This document shows, piece after piece, positions 50,399 to 59,645 of a stretch of DNA of 64,000 nucleotides. The notes below the pieces were generated by a model. It worked only from the letters and a program-made list of their open reading frames with translations, searched no databases and was not told the origin of the DNA. A program made the position numbers and the translations under genes. Position 1 is the stretch's first letter. Every line of letters starts with the position of its first letter. Source of the DNA: an uncultured Clostridia bacterium (lineage in GTDB: Bacteria; Bacillota; Clostridia; UBA1381); contig CAKSNH010000002.1 of assembly GCA_934476075.1 (NCBI GenBank), forward strand, positions 1 through 64,000, read 5' to 3'.

Positions 50399-52129
50399 AT
50401 GGAAAATCAGAAAAAAAGTTTTCACTTAAAGAATTTGACAATCAAATTCAAATTACTTTTAACGTTTTTGATATTTGTAGTTTTCTTGATTGCAGTAGGT
50501 ATAATAAATACCACTATGATACACAGTCTTGATACGCAATATTCCGATGCTATCGTAAACTATGGTTTTTCACAGGGCGATATAGGCAAGGCAATGATTA
50601 TGGTTGCCGATTCAAGACGTGTAACCCGTGATATTATCACTATGGATAAAGCCGAATATATTCAAGATGTAAAAAATCAGCTTGACACAATCCGCACAAA
50701 GTATGATACATATTACAGCGAGATTGGCAAAAATATAAAAACAGTTGAAGAAGAAGATTTGTATGCGGCAATCGGAAAGTATTATGCCGATTATGCTTCA
50801 CTTCAAGACCAGTTAATAGCTGAAATCGATTCGGGACGTTCAGACTCCGCAAAACGTTCAAAAGTTCTTCAAACTATGTATACTGATTTTGACAGTAAAT
50901 ATGATGTTCTTTATAAAGCATATACAAGCCTTATGGATGTAACCACATCTACCGGTGATTCAATTTCATCTAAATTGGAAAGAGAGGGCAACATTACTAT
51001 TGTACTTACCATAGTATTAATGGCATTGATTGCGGCCGGTGCTGTTGTCAGCGGTATCTTGCTTGCAAGGAGAATTGCAAATAATATCCATAATGTACAA
51101 ATTGCCGCTTCGCACATTGCAAAAGGCAATTTTGAAACTGAAATTACTTATAAATCAAGTGATGAAATCGGACTTCTTGCCGAAGATATGCGTGTTTTAA
51201 GTACAAATATCAAGAATATTATAAAAGATGTTGATTATCTGCTTGACGAAATGTCCGGCGGTAACTTTAACTTGTATACGTCAGCCGAAGAATATTATGT
51301 CGGTGATTTCCGCTCAATATTGGAATCTGTTCGTAACATAAACAAAACATTGGGAAGTACATTATCGCAAATCAACTTAACATCAGACCAAGTGTCAAGC
51401 GGTGCTGACCAGGTTGCAAGCGGTGCACAGGCTCTTTCACAGGGTGCAACCGAACAGGCAAGCAGCGTTCAGGAATTGTCTGCTACAATTAACGAAATAT
51501 CCGAAAAAGTTAAACATAACGCAAATGCTGCAAGAGTTGCAAACGAAATGTCTGTCGAAACAAGCAATACTATCGCCGAATGTAAAGATAAGATGAACGA
51601 TATGATTGCGGCAATGACCGAAATTTCAAATACATCAACAGAAATACATAACATAATCAAAACTATCGACGACATTGCATTCCAGACTAATGTATTGGCT
51701 CTTAACGCAACAGTTGAGGCTGCCCGTGCAGGTGCTGCCGGAAGCGGATTTGCCGTTGTTGCCGATGAAGTTCGTAACCTTGCCAATAAGTCTGCAAATG
51801 CCGCAAGAGATACAACCGAGCTTATCGAGCGTTCTATTTCAGCTGTTGAAAACGGTACTTCAATCGCAAATGAAACCGCTAAGTCGTTGTTGAAGATTGT
51901 TGATATTGAGGACTCTGTAAGTGTTAAAATCAATGAAATTGCCGAATCTTCAAGCGAACAGGCAAATTCAATTTCACAAATCACTTTGGGTGTTGACCAG
52001 ATTTCAGCCGTTGTTCAGACAAACTCTGCAACTGCCCAAGAAAGTGCCGCAGCAAGCGAAGAACTTTCGGGTCAGGCTCAAATGCTTAAAAACCTTGTCG
52101 GTCAATTTAAGTTCAGAGAAGATATATAA
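50399..52129 (+). CDS. Methyl-accepting chemotaxis protein
   Basis: A 576-residue chemoreceptor starting at ATG 50399 (MENQKKSFHLKNLTIKFKLL), with AAGGA upstream; the longer frame from 50324 is hydrophobic but lacks support. Transmembrane helix 1 is about 20-40. A four-helix-bundle sensor domain follows to about 195, then helix 2 (ITIVLTIVLMALIAAGAVVS), a HAMP domain (NNIHNVQIAASHIAKGNFET) and a long cytoplasmic coiled coil. The hairpin tip DIAFQTNVLALNATVEAARA and VVADEVRNLANKSANAARDT is diagnostic. No other chemotaxis genes are adjacent. Ends in terminators at 52142-52177 and 52185-52219. Confidence 0.94.
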   Translation: MENQKKSFHLKNLTIKFKLLLTFLIFVVFLIAVGIINTTMIHSLDTQYSDAIVNYGFSQGDIGKAMIMVADSRRVTRDIITMDKAEYIQDVKNQLDTIRTKYDTYYSEIGKNIKTVEEEDLYAAIGKYYADYASLQDQLIAEIDSGRSDSAKRSKVLQTMYTDFDSKYDVLYKAYTSLMDVTTSTGDSISSKLEREGNITIVLTIVLMALIAAGAVVSGILLARRIANNIHNVQIAASHIAKGNFETEITYKSSDEIGLLAEDMRVLSTNIKNIIKDVDYLLDEMSGGNFNLYTSAEEYYVGDFRSILESVRNINKTLGSTLSQINLTSDQVSSGADQVASGAQALSQGATEQASSVQELSATINEISEKVKHNANAARVANEMSVETSNTIAECKDKMNDMIAAMTEISNTSTEIHNIIKTIDDIAFQTNVLALNATVEAARAGAAGSGFAVVADEVRNLANKSANAARDTTELIERSISAVENGTSIANETAKSLLKIVDIEDSVSVKINEIAESSSEQANSISQITLGVDQISAVVQTNSATAQESAAASEELSGQAQMLKNLVGQFKFREDI

Positions 52130-52141
52130 TTCATAATATAT

Positions 52142-52177
52142 AAAACCGTTCCCTATAATTATTGGGAACGGTTTTTT
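52142..52177 (+). terminator. Terminator of the MCP gene
   Basis: AAAACCGTTCCC / GGGAACGGTTTT and a T-run. Confidence 0.88.
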
Positions 52178-52184
52178 GCATAAT

Positions 52185-52219
52185 AAAAGGCAAGCAGTTT
52201 AATAATTGCTTGCCTTTTT
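52185..52219 (+). terminator. Second terminator hairpin, abutting repeat C
   Basis: AAAAGGCAAGCA (52185-52196) / TGCTTGCCTTTT (52207-52218). Its T-run is the first part of repeat copy C. Confidence 0.85.
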
Positions 52220-52310
52220 AATTTGTAGGAAATTGCGAAAAACGCAATGACGAAAAATCAAAAACGCAACCTTATTCCTATGCCAGCAGTCAGAGTTTTT
52301 ATTATCTTCT
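52215..52310 (+). repeat. Dispersed terminator-linked repeat, copy C
   Basis: TTTTTAATTTGTAGGAAATT, then GCG-aaaaa-CGC and AATGACGAAAAATCAAAAAC. The distal part (CTTATTCCTATGCCAGCAGT) follows copies A and B more loosely. Lies between the convergent MCP and subtilisin genes. Confidence 0.82.
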
Positions 52311-52320
52311 TTACACATAC

Positions 52321-54786
52321 TCAAATTTCACCGTACGCATAATCGCAAATCGGGACTATATCGTCAAAATCCTCCCATACAAATACATAATACCTGTCGT
52401 TTTCCTCTGCTGTTATACCCTCAAATGTAACCCCGTCAGTATCAATATCTTTTATATATACCCTCTTTAATTCCTCGTTTTCATCTTTTACTGCAAGTAT
52501 TACTTTTCCACTCTGCTCAATCTTGCAAAATCCAACATTTATATTTTGATTTTCATACTCAACAAATATTCCTTTTTGTGCCGTAATATTATATTCCGTC
52601 ACTTCACCATACTTATCATCAATATACGCTACCGCCTTTATCTGTATATCGCCTGTCAATACTATCGGACCGTTGTAAAATATACTGTCTTTTGTCGGCT
52701 CTGAACCGTCTGTCGTATAATAAATCTCCGCATTTTCCACAGGAGATAGAAACCCGATTTTTTCGCCCGTATTCAACTCCGTTTCACCATCGCTGAATAC
52801 TTTGTTATTTTCCGTATTTAATGCAAATGTTTTTGACGTTTCTATGTCCTCGGTAATCGGCAAAATAACCGTTACATCAAACTCAGCTGTGCAATCCGCA
52901 TATTTTACCGTAACCGTCTGTTTGCCCAGCACATCACTTTCATAACCGCTTACATCATAATCTGTAACCGCTTCATATGTATCATCATTATAATATGCTT
53001 TCACTGCAATATCGTCCAAATTCAATTCGCTGTACAATTCATACTCGGTTGTTGCCGGCGGTGTAACTTCTATCGACGTTACCGTTCTCGGAATATATGT
53101 CACTGTAAACGTATCAGAAAATCCGTTGTAGTACACTGTTATGATTTTTTCGCCGGCTGTGGTATTATCGTATCTGTCTATTGAAAATGACGTCATTCCC
53201 GAAACCTTTTCTTTCAGCCGGTTATTGTATATGGTGTATATATTCATTGTGCTGAAATCCACGTCCTGACCCACTATATACTCGGTCTTTTCGGGCGGGA
53301 TAACTTCTATGCCCGTCATCAGCTTTTCGACAACGCTGACAGTGAATGTAGCACTCTTACCCAAATATGTAACCGTAACCGTCTGTTCACCTAATTTTGT
53401 ACTGTCATACCCCGACACCATATATCCCGTAATATCTTCCGTTTCTCCGCTGAGATAGCTTACCCGTACCACCATATCGTCCAAATTCAAGTTTTCACCT
53501 TGTATATATTCGGTTCGGCTCGGCAATTTTACAATTTCTATCTTGTCACAATTTAATATTTCAACCTCGCTAAGAGTTGCCGCCATATCCACCAACCCAT
53601 AGCCATACTGATTATCTTTTCCCTCATTCCCCAAATCTATTGCCGTACTCGTCAACGCTTTCTCAAAAATAGACGGAGTGATACTTTTGTCTATTGATTT
53701 AGCCAATGCCGCCAAAGCTGTAATATGCGGTGCCGAGAAAGATGTTCCGTTCACTTTCATATAACTTGTTCCAACCTTAGTACCCGATATAGCATATGTA
53801 TCAGACCTTGTTGATATTACATTTGCCCCCGGTGCTACTATTGTTACAGCATTATTTTTCTGTGAAAAATATGTAATTTTAGAGTTTGAATCTACCGCAC
53901 CGACGCTTATAACATTGTCAAAAGATGCCGGATACATTTTCGCATCATCATATGAGGCTGTGGACTTACTGTTATTTCCTGCCGCCGCTACGAATATAAT
54001 CCCTTTTTGATTTGCCAAATCTACAATTTCCTTTAAAGCGGAATTTGCCGATGTTACTCCCGCACTAAAATTTATAACATCGCAATTTTGGTCTATTGCA
54101 TACTGCAAACCCTTTATAATCACCGACAAAGAACTGTTCTTTGCGTCAAAAACCTTAATGGGCAGAATTTTCACATTATCCGCAATACCGGCAATACCCT
54201 CGTTATTATTTGACGTTGCCTTGATAATACCCGTCACCGCTGTGCCGTGTCCGTATGTATCGAGAGTATCTGTGCTCACCGTTATTTCATTTTCTTGATT
54301 GTATGTATAACATCTTCCCGTCAAAACATCGTCATAATTTATGTCGGGGTGTCCTGTCTGCAACCCCGAATCAACCACCGCAACCGTAACATTATTGCTA
54401 CCCGTTGTAATTTCTCTCGCATTTATTATATTTGTCAGTTCAAAATTCCATTGCTCACTGTAATATGTATCATTGTATCCGGTTGTATCAAACAGTTCCA
54501 CAATTTCATCTTCCGACACACTTTCCACCATTCCGTCCGATATAAGCGAATTAATCAATTCCACATCACTCGACGCATACATATTGAGGTCATGCGATAT
54601 ATTATCCATCTCTGAAACCTCGTCGGAGCATAACGACACCGCACTATCCTTCATTTTGATAATGTAATGTTTATTACTGCCGTCATTGCTCAGCAGTTCT
54701 ATCTTATCATTTTTTGCATATGCACTAACACTGTATAACGATGCAACCAAAGCCAACGCACAAATAATTATCAAATACCTTTTCAT
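52321..54786 (-). CDS. Secreted subtilisin-like serine protease (S8) with Ig-like repeats
   Basis: An 821-residue exported protease. Signal peptide 1-24, propeptide about 30-115, catalytic domain about 125-405 with Asp139 (VAVVDSGLQTGHPDI), His180 (DTYGHGTAVTGI), the oxyanion Asn in AAAGNNSKS and Ser349 (VNGTSFSAPHITALAALA). Three Big3-like repeats follow (about 420-640), each with PxxTEYxxGxxLxxxxxxVxxxY and a final TVTVxYxxxxxxFxVxV. A chitobiase-like C-terminal bundle (GEKIGFLSPVENAEIYYTTD) and a tail domain come after. No cell-wall anchor was found. AGAGGA precedes the ATG. It is flanked by inverted copies C and D of the dispersed repeat. Confidence 0.92.
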   Translation of the reverse strand: MKRYLIIICALALVASLYSVSAYAKNDKIELLSNDGSNKHYIIKMKDSAVSLCSDEVSEMDNISHDLNMYASSDVELINSLISDGMVESVSEDEIVELFDTTGYNDTYYSEQWNFELTNIINAREITTGSNNVTVAVVDSGLQTGHPDINYDDVLTGRCYTYNQENEITVSTDTLDTYGHGTAVTGIIKATSNNNEGIAGIADNVKILPIKVFDAKNSSLSVIIKGLQYAIDQNCDVINFSAGVTSANSALKEIVDLANQKGIIFVAAAGNNSKSTASYDDAKMYPASFDNVISVGAVDSNSKITYFSQKNNAVTIVAPGANVISTRSDTYAISGTKVGTSYMKVNGTSFSAPHITALAALAKSIDKSITPSIFEKALTSTAIDLGNEGKDNQYGYGLVDMAATLSEVEILNCDKIEIVKLPSRTEYIQGENLNLDDMVVRVSYLSGETEDITGYMVSGYDSTKLGEQTVTVTYLGKSATFTVSVVEKLMTGIEVIPPEKTEYIVGQDVDFSTMNIYTIYNNRLKEKVSGMTSFSIDRYDNTTAGEKIITVYYNGFSDTFTVTYIPRTVTSIEVTPPATTEYELYSELNLDDIAVKAYYNDDTYEAVTDYDVSGYESDVLGKQTVTVKYADCTAEFDVTVILPITEDIETSKTFALNTENNKVFSDGETELNTGEKIGFLSPVENAEIYYTTDGSEPTKDSIFYNGPIVLTGDIQIKAVAYIDDKYGEVTEYNITAQKGIFVEYENQNINVGFCKIEQSGKVILAVKDENEELKRVYIKDIDTDGVTFEGITAEENDRYYVFVWEDFDDIVPICDYAYGEI

Positions 54787-54883
54787 ATCAATTCCTCTTT
54801 CGCTGTATTTATATTATAATAACATATTTTTAACTTCCTTACAATATTATACGCAGAAACTGTCTTAATTTTTGGGGTTAAAA

Positions 54884-54942
54884 AGGCAGCATTTTTGATT
54901 TTTCGTCATTGCGTTTATGCAATTTCCTGGAAATTTAAAAAA
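54884..54942 (-). repeat. Dispersed terminator-linked repeat, copy D (inverted)
   Basis: On the minus strand TTTTTTAAATTTCCAGGAAA, then TTGCA-taaa-CGCAA and TGACGAAAAATCAAAAATGC. It starts at the T-tract of the GH35 gene terminator and lies upstream of the subtilisin gene. Beyond GCTGCC the similarity to the other copies fades. Confidence 0.82.
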
Positions 54943-54943
54943 T

Positions 54944-54985
54944 GGATACAGAAAAGCAAACTTTCTAATTTACTTTTCTGTATCC
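54944..54985 (-). terminator. Terminator of the GH35 gene
   Basis: GGATACAGAAAAG (54944-54956) / CTTTTCTGTATCC (54973-54985); U-tract on the minus strand from 54942. Confidence 0.88.
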
Positions 54986-54995
54986 GCATATATTT

Positions 54996-56726
54996 TTAGT
55001 CGCACATATCCAAAATATGCTCATCAATAAGACTTGCACTCGGTTTATCCGTACCGTAAAAATCAAATACCACAATTTCGTTAATACCGTCTTTAATAAG
55101 CGGTGCAGGTACATACAATGTACGCTGAGGACCTTTGCTCCAATATCTGCCCAGATTAAATCCGTTTATCATTGCAAAGCCTTTGGTAAAACCGTCCAAT
55201 TTAAGGAATGTATCTCCTATATCCTCCGCATTGAAATGCCCCTTATAGAATGACGGCATTTGTGTAGGCTTAACATTTTCGTATACAAGATTATCTAATC
55301 TGTCCATAGGCAATGTGTTTATATCCGCTCTTTCAAGCACCTTGCCGCCCACCGTAACCGTTTCGACGATACCTTTTTTATCATAAATTCTCGGCCCGTA
55401 ATTAACGTGTCCCATATTTTCAACAAGTATCTTCATAACGTTTCCGTTAATGTTTATATCATCGCACTCGCCGTCACGCTCTTTCACACCGACATATGTA
55501 TCGTCAACATATACCAATGCTCTGTCATGTATCTCGCCGAAATCTAACACGCCCGACACACCCGACACATCGAATGTGTACAATATATATCCCTTGTACT
55601 GACAGAAATGCTCCATATTTTTTACAGGCGAATTTTTATATAATGTACTGCATTTGTCAACAGATGCGAACAAATCCGCCGTGCCGTCAAATTCAACCTC
55701 GCCGAATCCCACTCTTTTCACCGGCTTTGGCTTAGGCAAATCAACACCGTTACGCTCGCTCAAAAATTTTTGTATACCGTAATATGTTTCGGTCGGCTCG
55801 CCGTATTCGTTAAGCGGTGCGGAATAGTCGTAGCTTGTTATTGTCGGCTCGAATTTAGGATTGCAGTTAGAACCGTTTGTAAATCCGAAATTAGTACCGC
55901 CGTGGAACATATAAAAATTGACATTGCCACCTCGCTCTATCATTGGTATATACTCGTCCAAAATGCTTTTCGCATCTCGTGTATGATGCGGATTGCCCCA
56001 TTGGTCAAACCAGCCCGCCCAAAATTCCATACAGAAAAACGGCTTGTCGGGCTGTACTTGGCACATCAAATCATATGCCTGCTGCTGCCTTGAACCAAAG
56101 TTCACCGTCTTGTATATGTCATCAAGCGAACCGTTTATTATCGCCTTTTCGTCCGCTCCGTCCGACGTGAACAATAATACGTCAACCCCACGTCTAATCA
56201 TGCCCTCACGCACATATTCAAGATATTCTCTGTCCTGCTTGCTGAAACCGCCGTACTCATTTTCAACCTGCATGGCAATGATATTACCGCCGTTTGTGCT
56301 TAAATGCGGAATTAATTTCGGTATAATAAAATCAAGATATTTGTCAAAGCGTTCTATGTACTGCCTGTTGTTTGCACGAAGTTCCAAGCCATCTATCTCT
56401 GTAAGATACGGCGGAAAACCGCCCATATCCCATTCCGCACAAATGAACGGCCCCGGACGTACAATCACATACAGTCCCAATTCCTCCGCAATCTCGATAA
56501 ACTTAACAAAATCCGCCATACCTTCCGTTGTGAATACGTCCTTGTCAACCTCGGTCATATTCCATGCAATGTATGTTTCGACCGTATTAAATCCGCACAT
56601 TTTAAGCTTTTCCAAGCGGTCACGCCAATATTCGGGCACTACTCTGAAATAGTGTATCGCACCCGAACAAATCTGTATTTCCTTATTATCAAGCATAAAC
56701 TTCCCGTTTACTATCTCCAATTTCAT
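54996..56726 (-). CDS. Family GH35 beta-galactosidase
   Basis: A 576-residue intracellular enzyme without a signal peptide. The barrel starts LEIVNGKFMLDNKEIQICSG and contains HYFRVVPEYWRDRLEKLKMC, NTVETYIAWNMTE and RPGPFICAEWDMGGFPPYL. The acid/base Glu lies in MQVENEYGG (Glu157) and the nucleophile in FFCMEFWAGWFDQWG (Glu234). Two C-terminal beta-jellyroll domains follow, with FNLGRYWSKGPQRTLYVPAP the conserved end motif. GGGAG precedes the ATG. It releases terminal beta-galactose from oligosaccharides. Monocistronic, with a terminator just downstream. Confidence 0.93.
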   Translation of the reverse strand: MKLEIVNGKFMLDNKEIQICSGAIHYFRVVPEYWRDRLEKLKMCGFNTVETYIAWNMTEVDKDVFTTEGMADFVKFIEIAEELGLYVIVRPGPFICAEWDMGGFPPYLTEIDGLELRANNRQYIERFDKYLDFIIPKLIPHLSTNGGNIIAMQVENEYGGFSKQDREYLEYVREGMIRRGVDVLLFTSDGADEKAIINGSLDDIYKTVNFGSRQQQAYDLMCQVQPDKPFFCMEFWAGWFDQWGNPHHTRDAKSILDEYIPMIERGGNVNFYMFHGGTNFGFTNGSNCNPKFEPTITSYDYSAPLNEYGEPTETYYGIQKFLSERNGVDLPKPKPVKRVGFGEVEFDGTADLFASVDKCSTLYKNSPVKNMEHFCQYKGYILYTFDVSGVSGVLDFGEIHDRALVYVDDTYVGVKERDGECDDININGNVMKILVENMGHVNYGPRIYDKKGIVETVTVGGKVLERADINTLPMDRLDNLVYENVKPTQMPSFYKGHFNAEDIGDTFLKLDGFTKGFAMINGFNLGRYWSKGPQRTLYVPAPLIKDGINEIVVFDFYGTDKPSASLIDEHILDMCD

Positions 56727-56820
56727 ATACGTTTCTCCCTGTCAAATAATTATATTTATATAATACATGATTTTTATATATCCGTCTACTGTTTTTTTGA
56801 TTTATTCACACTTTTTGCAC

Positions 56821-56866
56821 AAAAAAATCCGACTGTGCACGTTATCCACGCATACAGCCGGAAAAT
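56821..56866 (-). terminator. Terminator of the smpB-gyrB operon
   Basis: On the minus strand CCGGCTGTATGCGTG / CACGTGCACAGTCGG-type imperfect stem, followed by ATTTTTTTGTG. Confidence 0.75.
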
Positions 56867-56867
56867 A

Positions 56868-57338
56868 TTATCTGTTTCGGTCTTTCAACGCTCTGTCCAT
56901 GTTTCGTTTGGCGTCCTTTTTAGCAATGTCGTCACGCTTGTCATACAATTTTTTACCCTTTGCCAATGCAATGGATACCTTAACAAGCGAGCCTTTCAGA
57001 TATACCGCAAGCGGTACAAGCGAATGACCGTCCTGTTTAATCTGACCGAGCAATTTTCTGATTTCCTTCTTGTGCAGCAATAATCTTCTGTGACGCAAAG
57101 GGTCTTTGTTGAATATATTGCCCATCTCATACGGACTTATGTGCATACCCTTTAATATAACTTCGCCGTTATCTATTGAGGCATATGCGTCTGTAAGATT
57201 GACCTTGCCCTGTCTTACGGACTTAACTTCCGTACCAAACAATTCTATTCCCGCCTCGTAGGTTTCCAGAATAAAATAATCATGTCTTGCTTTTTTGTTC
57301 TGAGCCAAGGTTTTTGTTTCTGTTTTCTTATCTGCCAC
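56868..57338 (-). CDS. smpB: SsrA-binding protein SmpB
   Basis: A 156-residue RNA-binding protein required for trans-translation. ETKTLAQNKKARHDYFILET is the usual start, YEAGIELFGTEVKSVRQGKV and HISPYEMGNIFNKDPLRHRR the conserved core, and the basic tail KLYDKRDDIAKKDAKRNMDR ends it. It begins with GTG (VADKK) and AAGGA upstream. It follows gyrB by 25 bp. No ssrA tmRNA gene was found nearby. Confidence 0.95.
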   Translation of the reverse strand: MADKKTETKTLAQNKKARHDYFILETYEAGIELFGTEVKSVRQGKVNLTDAYASIDNGEVILKGMHISPYEMGNIFNKDPLRHRRLLLHKKEIRKLLGQIKQDGHSLVPLAVYLKGSLVKVSIALAKGKKLYDKRDDIAKKDAKRNMDRALKDRNR

Positions 57339-57363
57339 GAAAGCTCAATCCTTTCATATAGAA

Positions 57364-59331
57364 TTAAATATCAAGATTTGATACATATTTAGCGTTCTTT
57401 TCGATAAACTCACGTCTAGGCTCTACCTTATCACCCATAAGGATAGTAAAGGTTTCGTCTGCGGCAATAGCGTCCTCCAAAGTAACTCTAAGCATGGTTC
57501 TTGTTTTAGGGTCCATAGTGGTTTCCCATAGTTCCGCCGGGTCCATTTCACCAAGACCTTTGTAACGCTGTACCTTTGTATTTTCGCCCAAAGCCGCAAT
57601 ACACATATCACGCTCTTCGTCCGAATATGCAAACATTTCCTTATAGTTTTTGTTTCTGCCCTTGAATACCTTATATAGCGGTGGCTGAGCCAAATAAACG
57701 TGTCCTTCCTCAATCAGCGGACGCATATATCTGAAAAAGAATGTCAAAAGCAATGTTCTGATATGTGCACCGTCGACATCGGCATCTGCCATGATAATAA
57801 CCTTGTCATATCTCAATTTTGAAATATCAAAGTCCTCACCGATACCGGCTTTAAGGGCATTGATAACCGGCACTAATTTTTCGTTGCCGTACACCTTGTC
57901 AATTCTTGACTTTTCAACGTTAAGCATCTTACCCCAAAGAGGAAGAATAGCCTGAAAACGTCTGTTTCTGCCTTGCTTTGCAGAACCGCCCGCCGAGTCA
58001 CCCTCGACTATATAAATTTCCGTATATTCGTTGCTCTTATCCGAACAATCGGCAAGCTTTGACGTACCGCCCGATACCAATAAATCGTTGCTCTTTCTTA
58101 CGCTTTCTCTTGCCTGACGAGCCTTTTCATTCGCTCTTGCGGCTGTAAGTGCCATTTCCATAATAATTTTAGCCACGTTCGGATTTTCTTCAAGGAACGC
58201 ACTGAACTTGTCATTCACAGCATTTTCAACCAATGTACGAGCCTCGCTGTTGCCCAATTTAGCCTTTGTCTGACCCTCGAACTGTGCCTCTTTCACCTTA
58301 ACGCTGATAATAACGGTAAGACCGTCACGCACCTCGTCACCGGTCAAATTCTTATCCTTGTCGCCAAGGAAATTATATTTTCTGCCGTAATCATTGATTA
58401 CACGGGTCAAACCCGACTTAAAGCCTGTTTCGTGAGTACCGCCGTCATTCGTGTGGATATTGTTAGCAAAGCTTAGCATAACGTTTGAACCGTATGAGGT
58501 TGTGTACTGCATAGCAATTTCAACCATCATATCTTCACGAGCCGTCTCGAAATATATTACATCGTGCAGCGGGTCTTTGTTGCGGTTGATATACTTGACA
58601 AATTCTTTAATACCGCCCTCAAAATGCAGTTCATTGGAAACTGCCGGGTCTTGTCTTTTATCGCTGAATATGATGTGCACACCCTTGTTAAGGAATGCCT
58701 GCTCACGAAGTCTTTTCAAAAGTACGTCATAATCGAATTCCAAGGTTTCAAAAATTTCGCCGTCCGGCTTGAATGTAACCTTTGTACCTGTCTTGTCTGT
58801 ATCTCCGATAATCTTTACGGGAGCTGTCGGCACACCTCTTTCATATCTTTGGAAATATACATTTGTGCCGTTAGATACTTCTACTTCAACCCATTCCGAC
58901 AACGCATTAACAACCGACGAACCAACACCGTGCAAACCGCCCGACACTTTGTATCCGCCACCGCCGAACTTACCGCCGGCATGAAGAACGGTAAATACAA
59001 CCTCCAAGGTTGAAATACCCATTTTCGGGTGAATACCGACCGGAATACCACGTCCGTCATCAATTACCGTAACCGAATTATCGGGATTTATGTCAACATA
59101 TATTTTATCGCAGTAGCCTGCCAAAGTTTCGTCAATGGCATTATCCACGATTTCGTATACCAAATGGTGCAGACCGGCAACCGAAGTCGAACCGATATAC
59201 ATACCCGGACGTTTTCTTACAGCGTCCAAGCCTTCCAATACCTGAATTTGGTTTTCGTCATATTTTGTTTCGACCTTGTTGTCGAAGTTTTCGATATTCT
59301 CCAATTCAATTTCGTGTTCATTTTCCTGCAT
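57364..59331 (-). CDS. gyrB: DNA gyrase subunit B
   Basis: A 655-residue type II topoisomerase ATPase subunit. GHKL ATPase motifs are EIVDNAIDETLAGYCDKIYV, DDGRGIPVGIHPKMGISTLE and HAGGKFGGGGYKVSGGLHGV. The transducer follows, then the TOPRIM domain with EIYIVEGDSAGGSAKQGRNR and DADVDGAHIRTLLLTFFFRY. The C-terminus QRYKGLGEMDPAELWETTMD is typical. GGAGG precedes the ATG. gyrA would normally be next but smpB is found instead. Confidence 0.97.
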   Translation of the reverse strand: MQENEHEIELENIENFDNKVETKYDENQIQVLEGLDAVRKRPGMYIGSTSVAGLHHLVYEIVDNAIDETLAGYCDKIYVDINPDNSVTVIDDGRGIPVGIHPKMGISTLEVVFTVLHAGGKFGGGGYKVSGGLHGVGSSVVNALSEWVEVEVSNGTNVYFQRYERGVPTAPVKIIGDTDKTGTKVTFKPDGEIFETLEFDYDVLLKRLREQAFLNKGVHIIFSDKRQDPAVSNELHFEGGIKEFVKYINRNKDPLHDVIYFETAREDMMVEIAMQYTTSYGSNVMLSFANNIHTNDGGTHETGFKSGLTRVINDYGRKYNFLGDKDKNLTGDEVRDGLTVIISVKVKEAQFEGQTKAKLGNSEARTLVENAVNDKFSAFLEENPNVAKIIMEMALTAARANEKARQARESVRKSNDLLVSGGTSKLADCSDKSNEYTEIYIVEGDSAGGSAKQGRNRRFQAILPLWGKMLNVEKSRIDKVYGNEKLVPVINALKAGIGEDFDISKLRYDKVIIMADADVDGAHIRTLLLTFFFRYMRPLIEEGHVYLAQPPLYKVFKGRNKNYKEMFAYSDEERDMCIAALGENTKVQRYKGLGEMDPAELWETTMDPKTRTMLRVTLEDAIAADETFTILMGDKVEPRREFIEKNAKYVSNLDI

Positions 59332-59363
59332 TTTTCTTCCTCCAAATTCTATTATAATATATT

Positions 59364-59627
59364 TTAAGCCAATACATTTTTTATTTTAGAACGTTTAAGC
59401 AGTGTTGCCGGCGATATAGACGAAATATATACCCTCACACCGTTTTCGGATTTTGTGACAATATACGATTTCGGCAGTTCGTCCGACACATTTATTACCA
59501 TGCCTTTGTCCTGTGCATTTGCGAGAAATTCTCTGCTCGCCCGTGATATTGTGGTGTTGTCCATATCAAAAATAGCCACAATATCCTTTTTCTTAACTAT
59601 CGCTTCACCGCCCAAATGCAAAAACAT
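59364..59627 (-). CDS. remB: RemB/DUF370 family protein
   Basis: An 87-residue protein: MFLHLGGEAIVKKKDIVAIF, DMDNTTISRASREFLANAQ and the C-terminal VYISSISPATLLKRS. DUF370 covers RemA (biofilm matrix regulator) and YaaB/RemB, the form encoded between recF and gyrB. GGAAAGG precedes the ATG. Its molecular role is not settled, but it may bind DNA as RemA does. Overall assignment is firm from sequence and position. Confidence 0.88.
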   Translation of the reverse strand: MFLHLGGEAIVKKKDIVAIFDMDNTTISRASREFLANAQDKGMVINVSDELPKSYIVTKSENGVRVYISSISPATLLKRSKIKNVLA

Positions 59628-59645
59628 ATCTCATCACCTTTCCGA

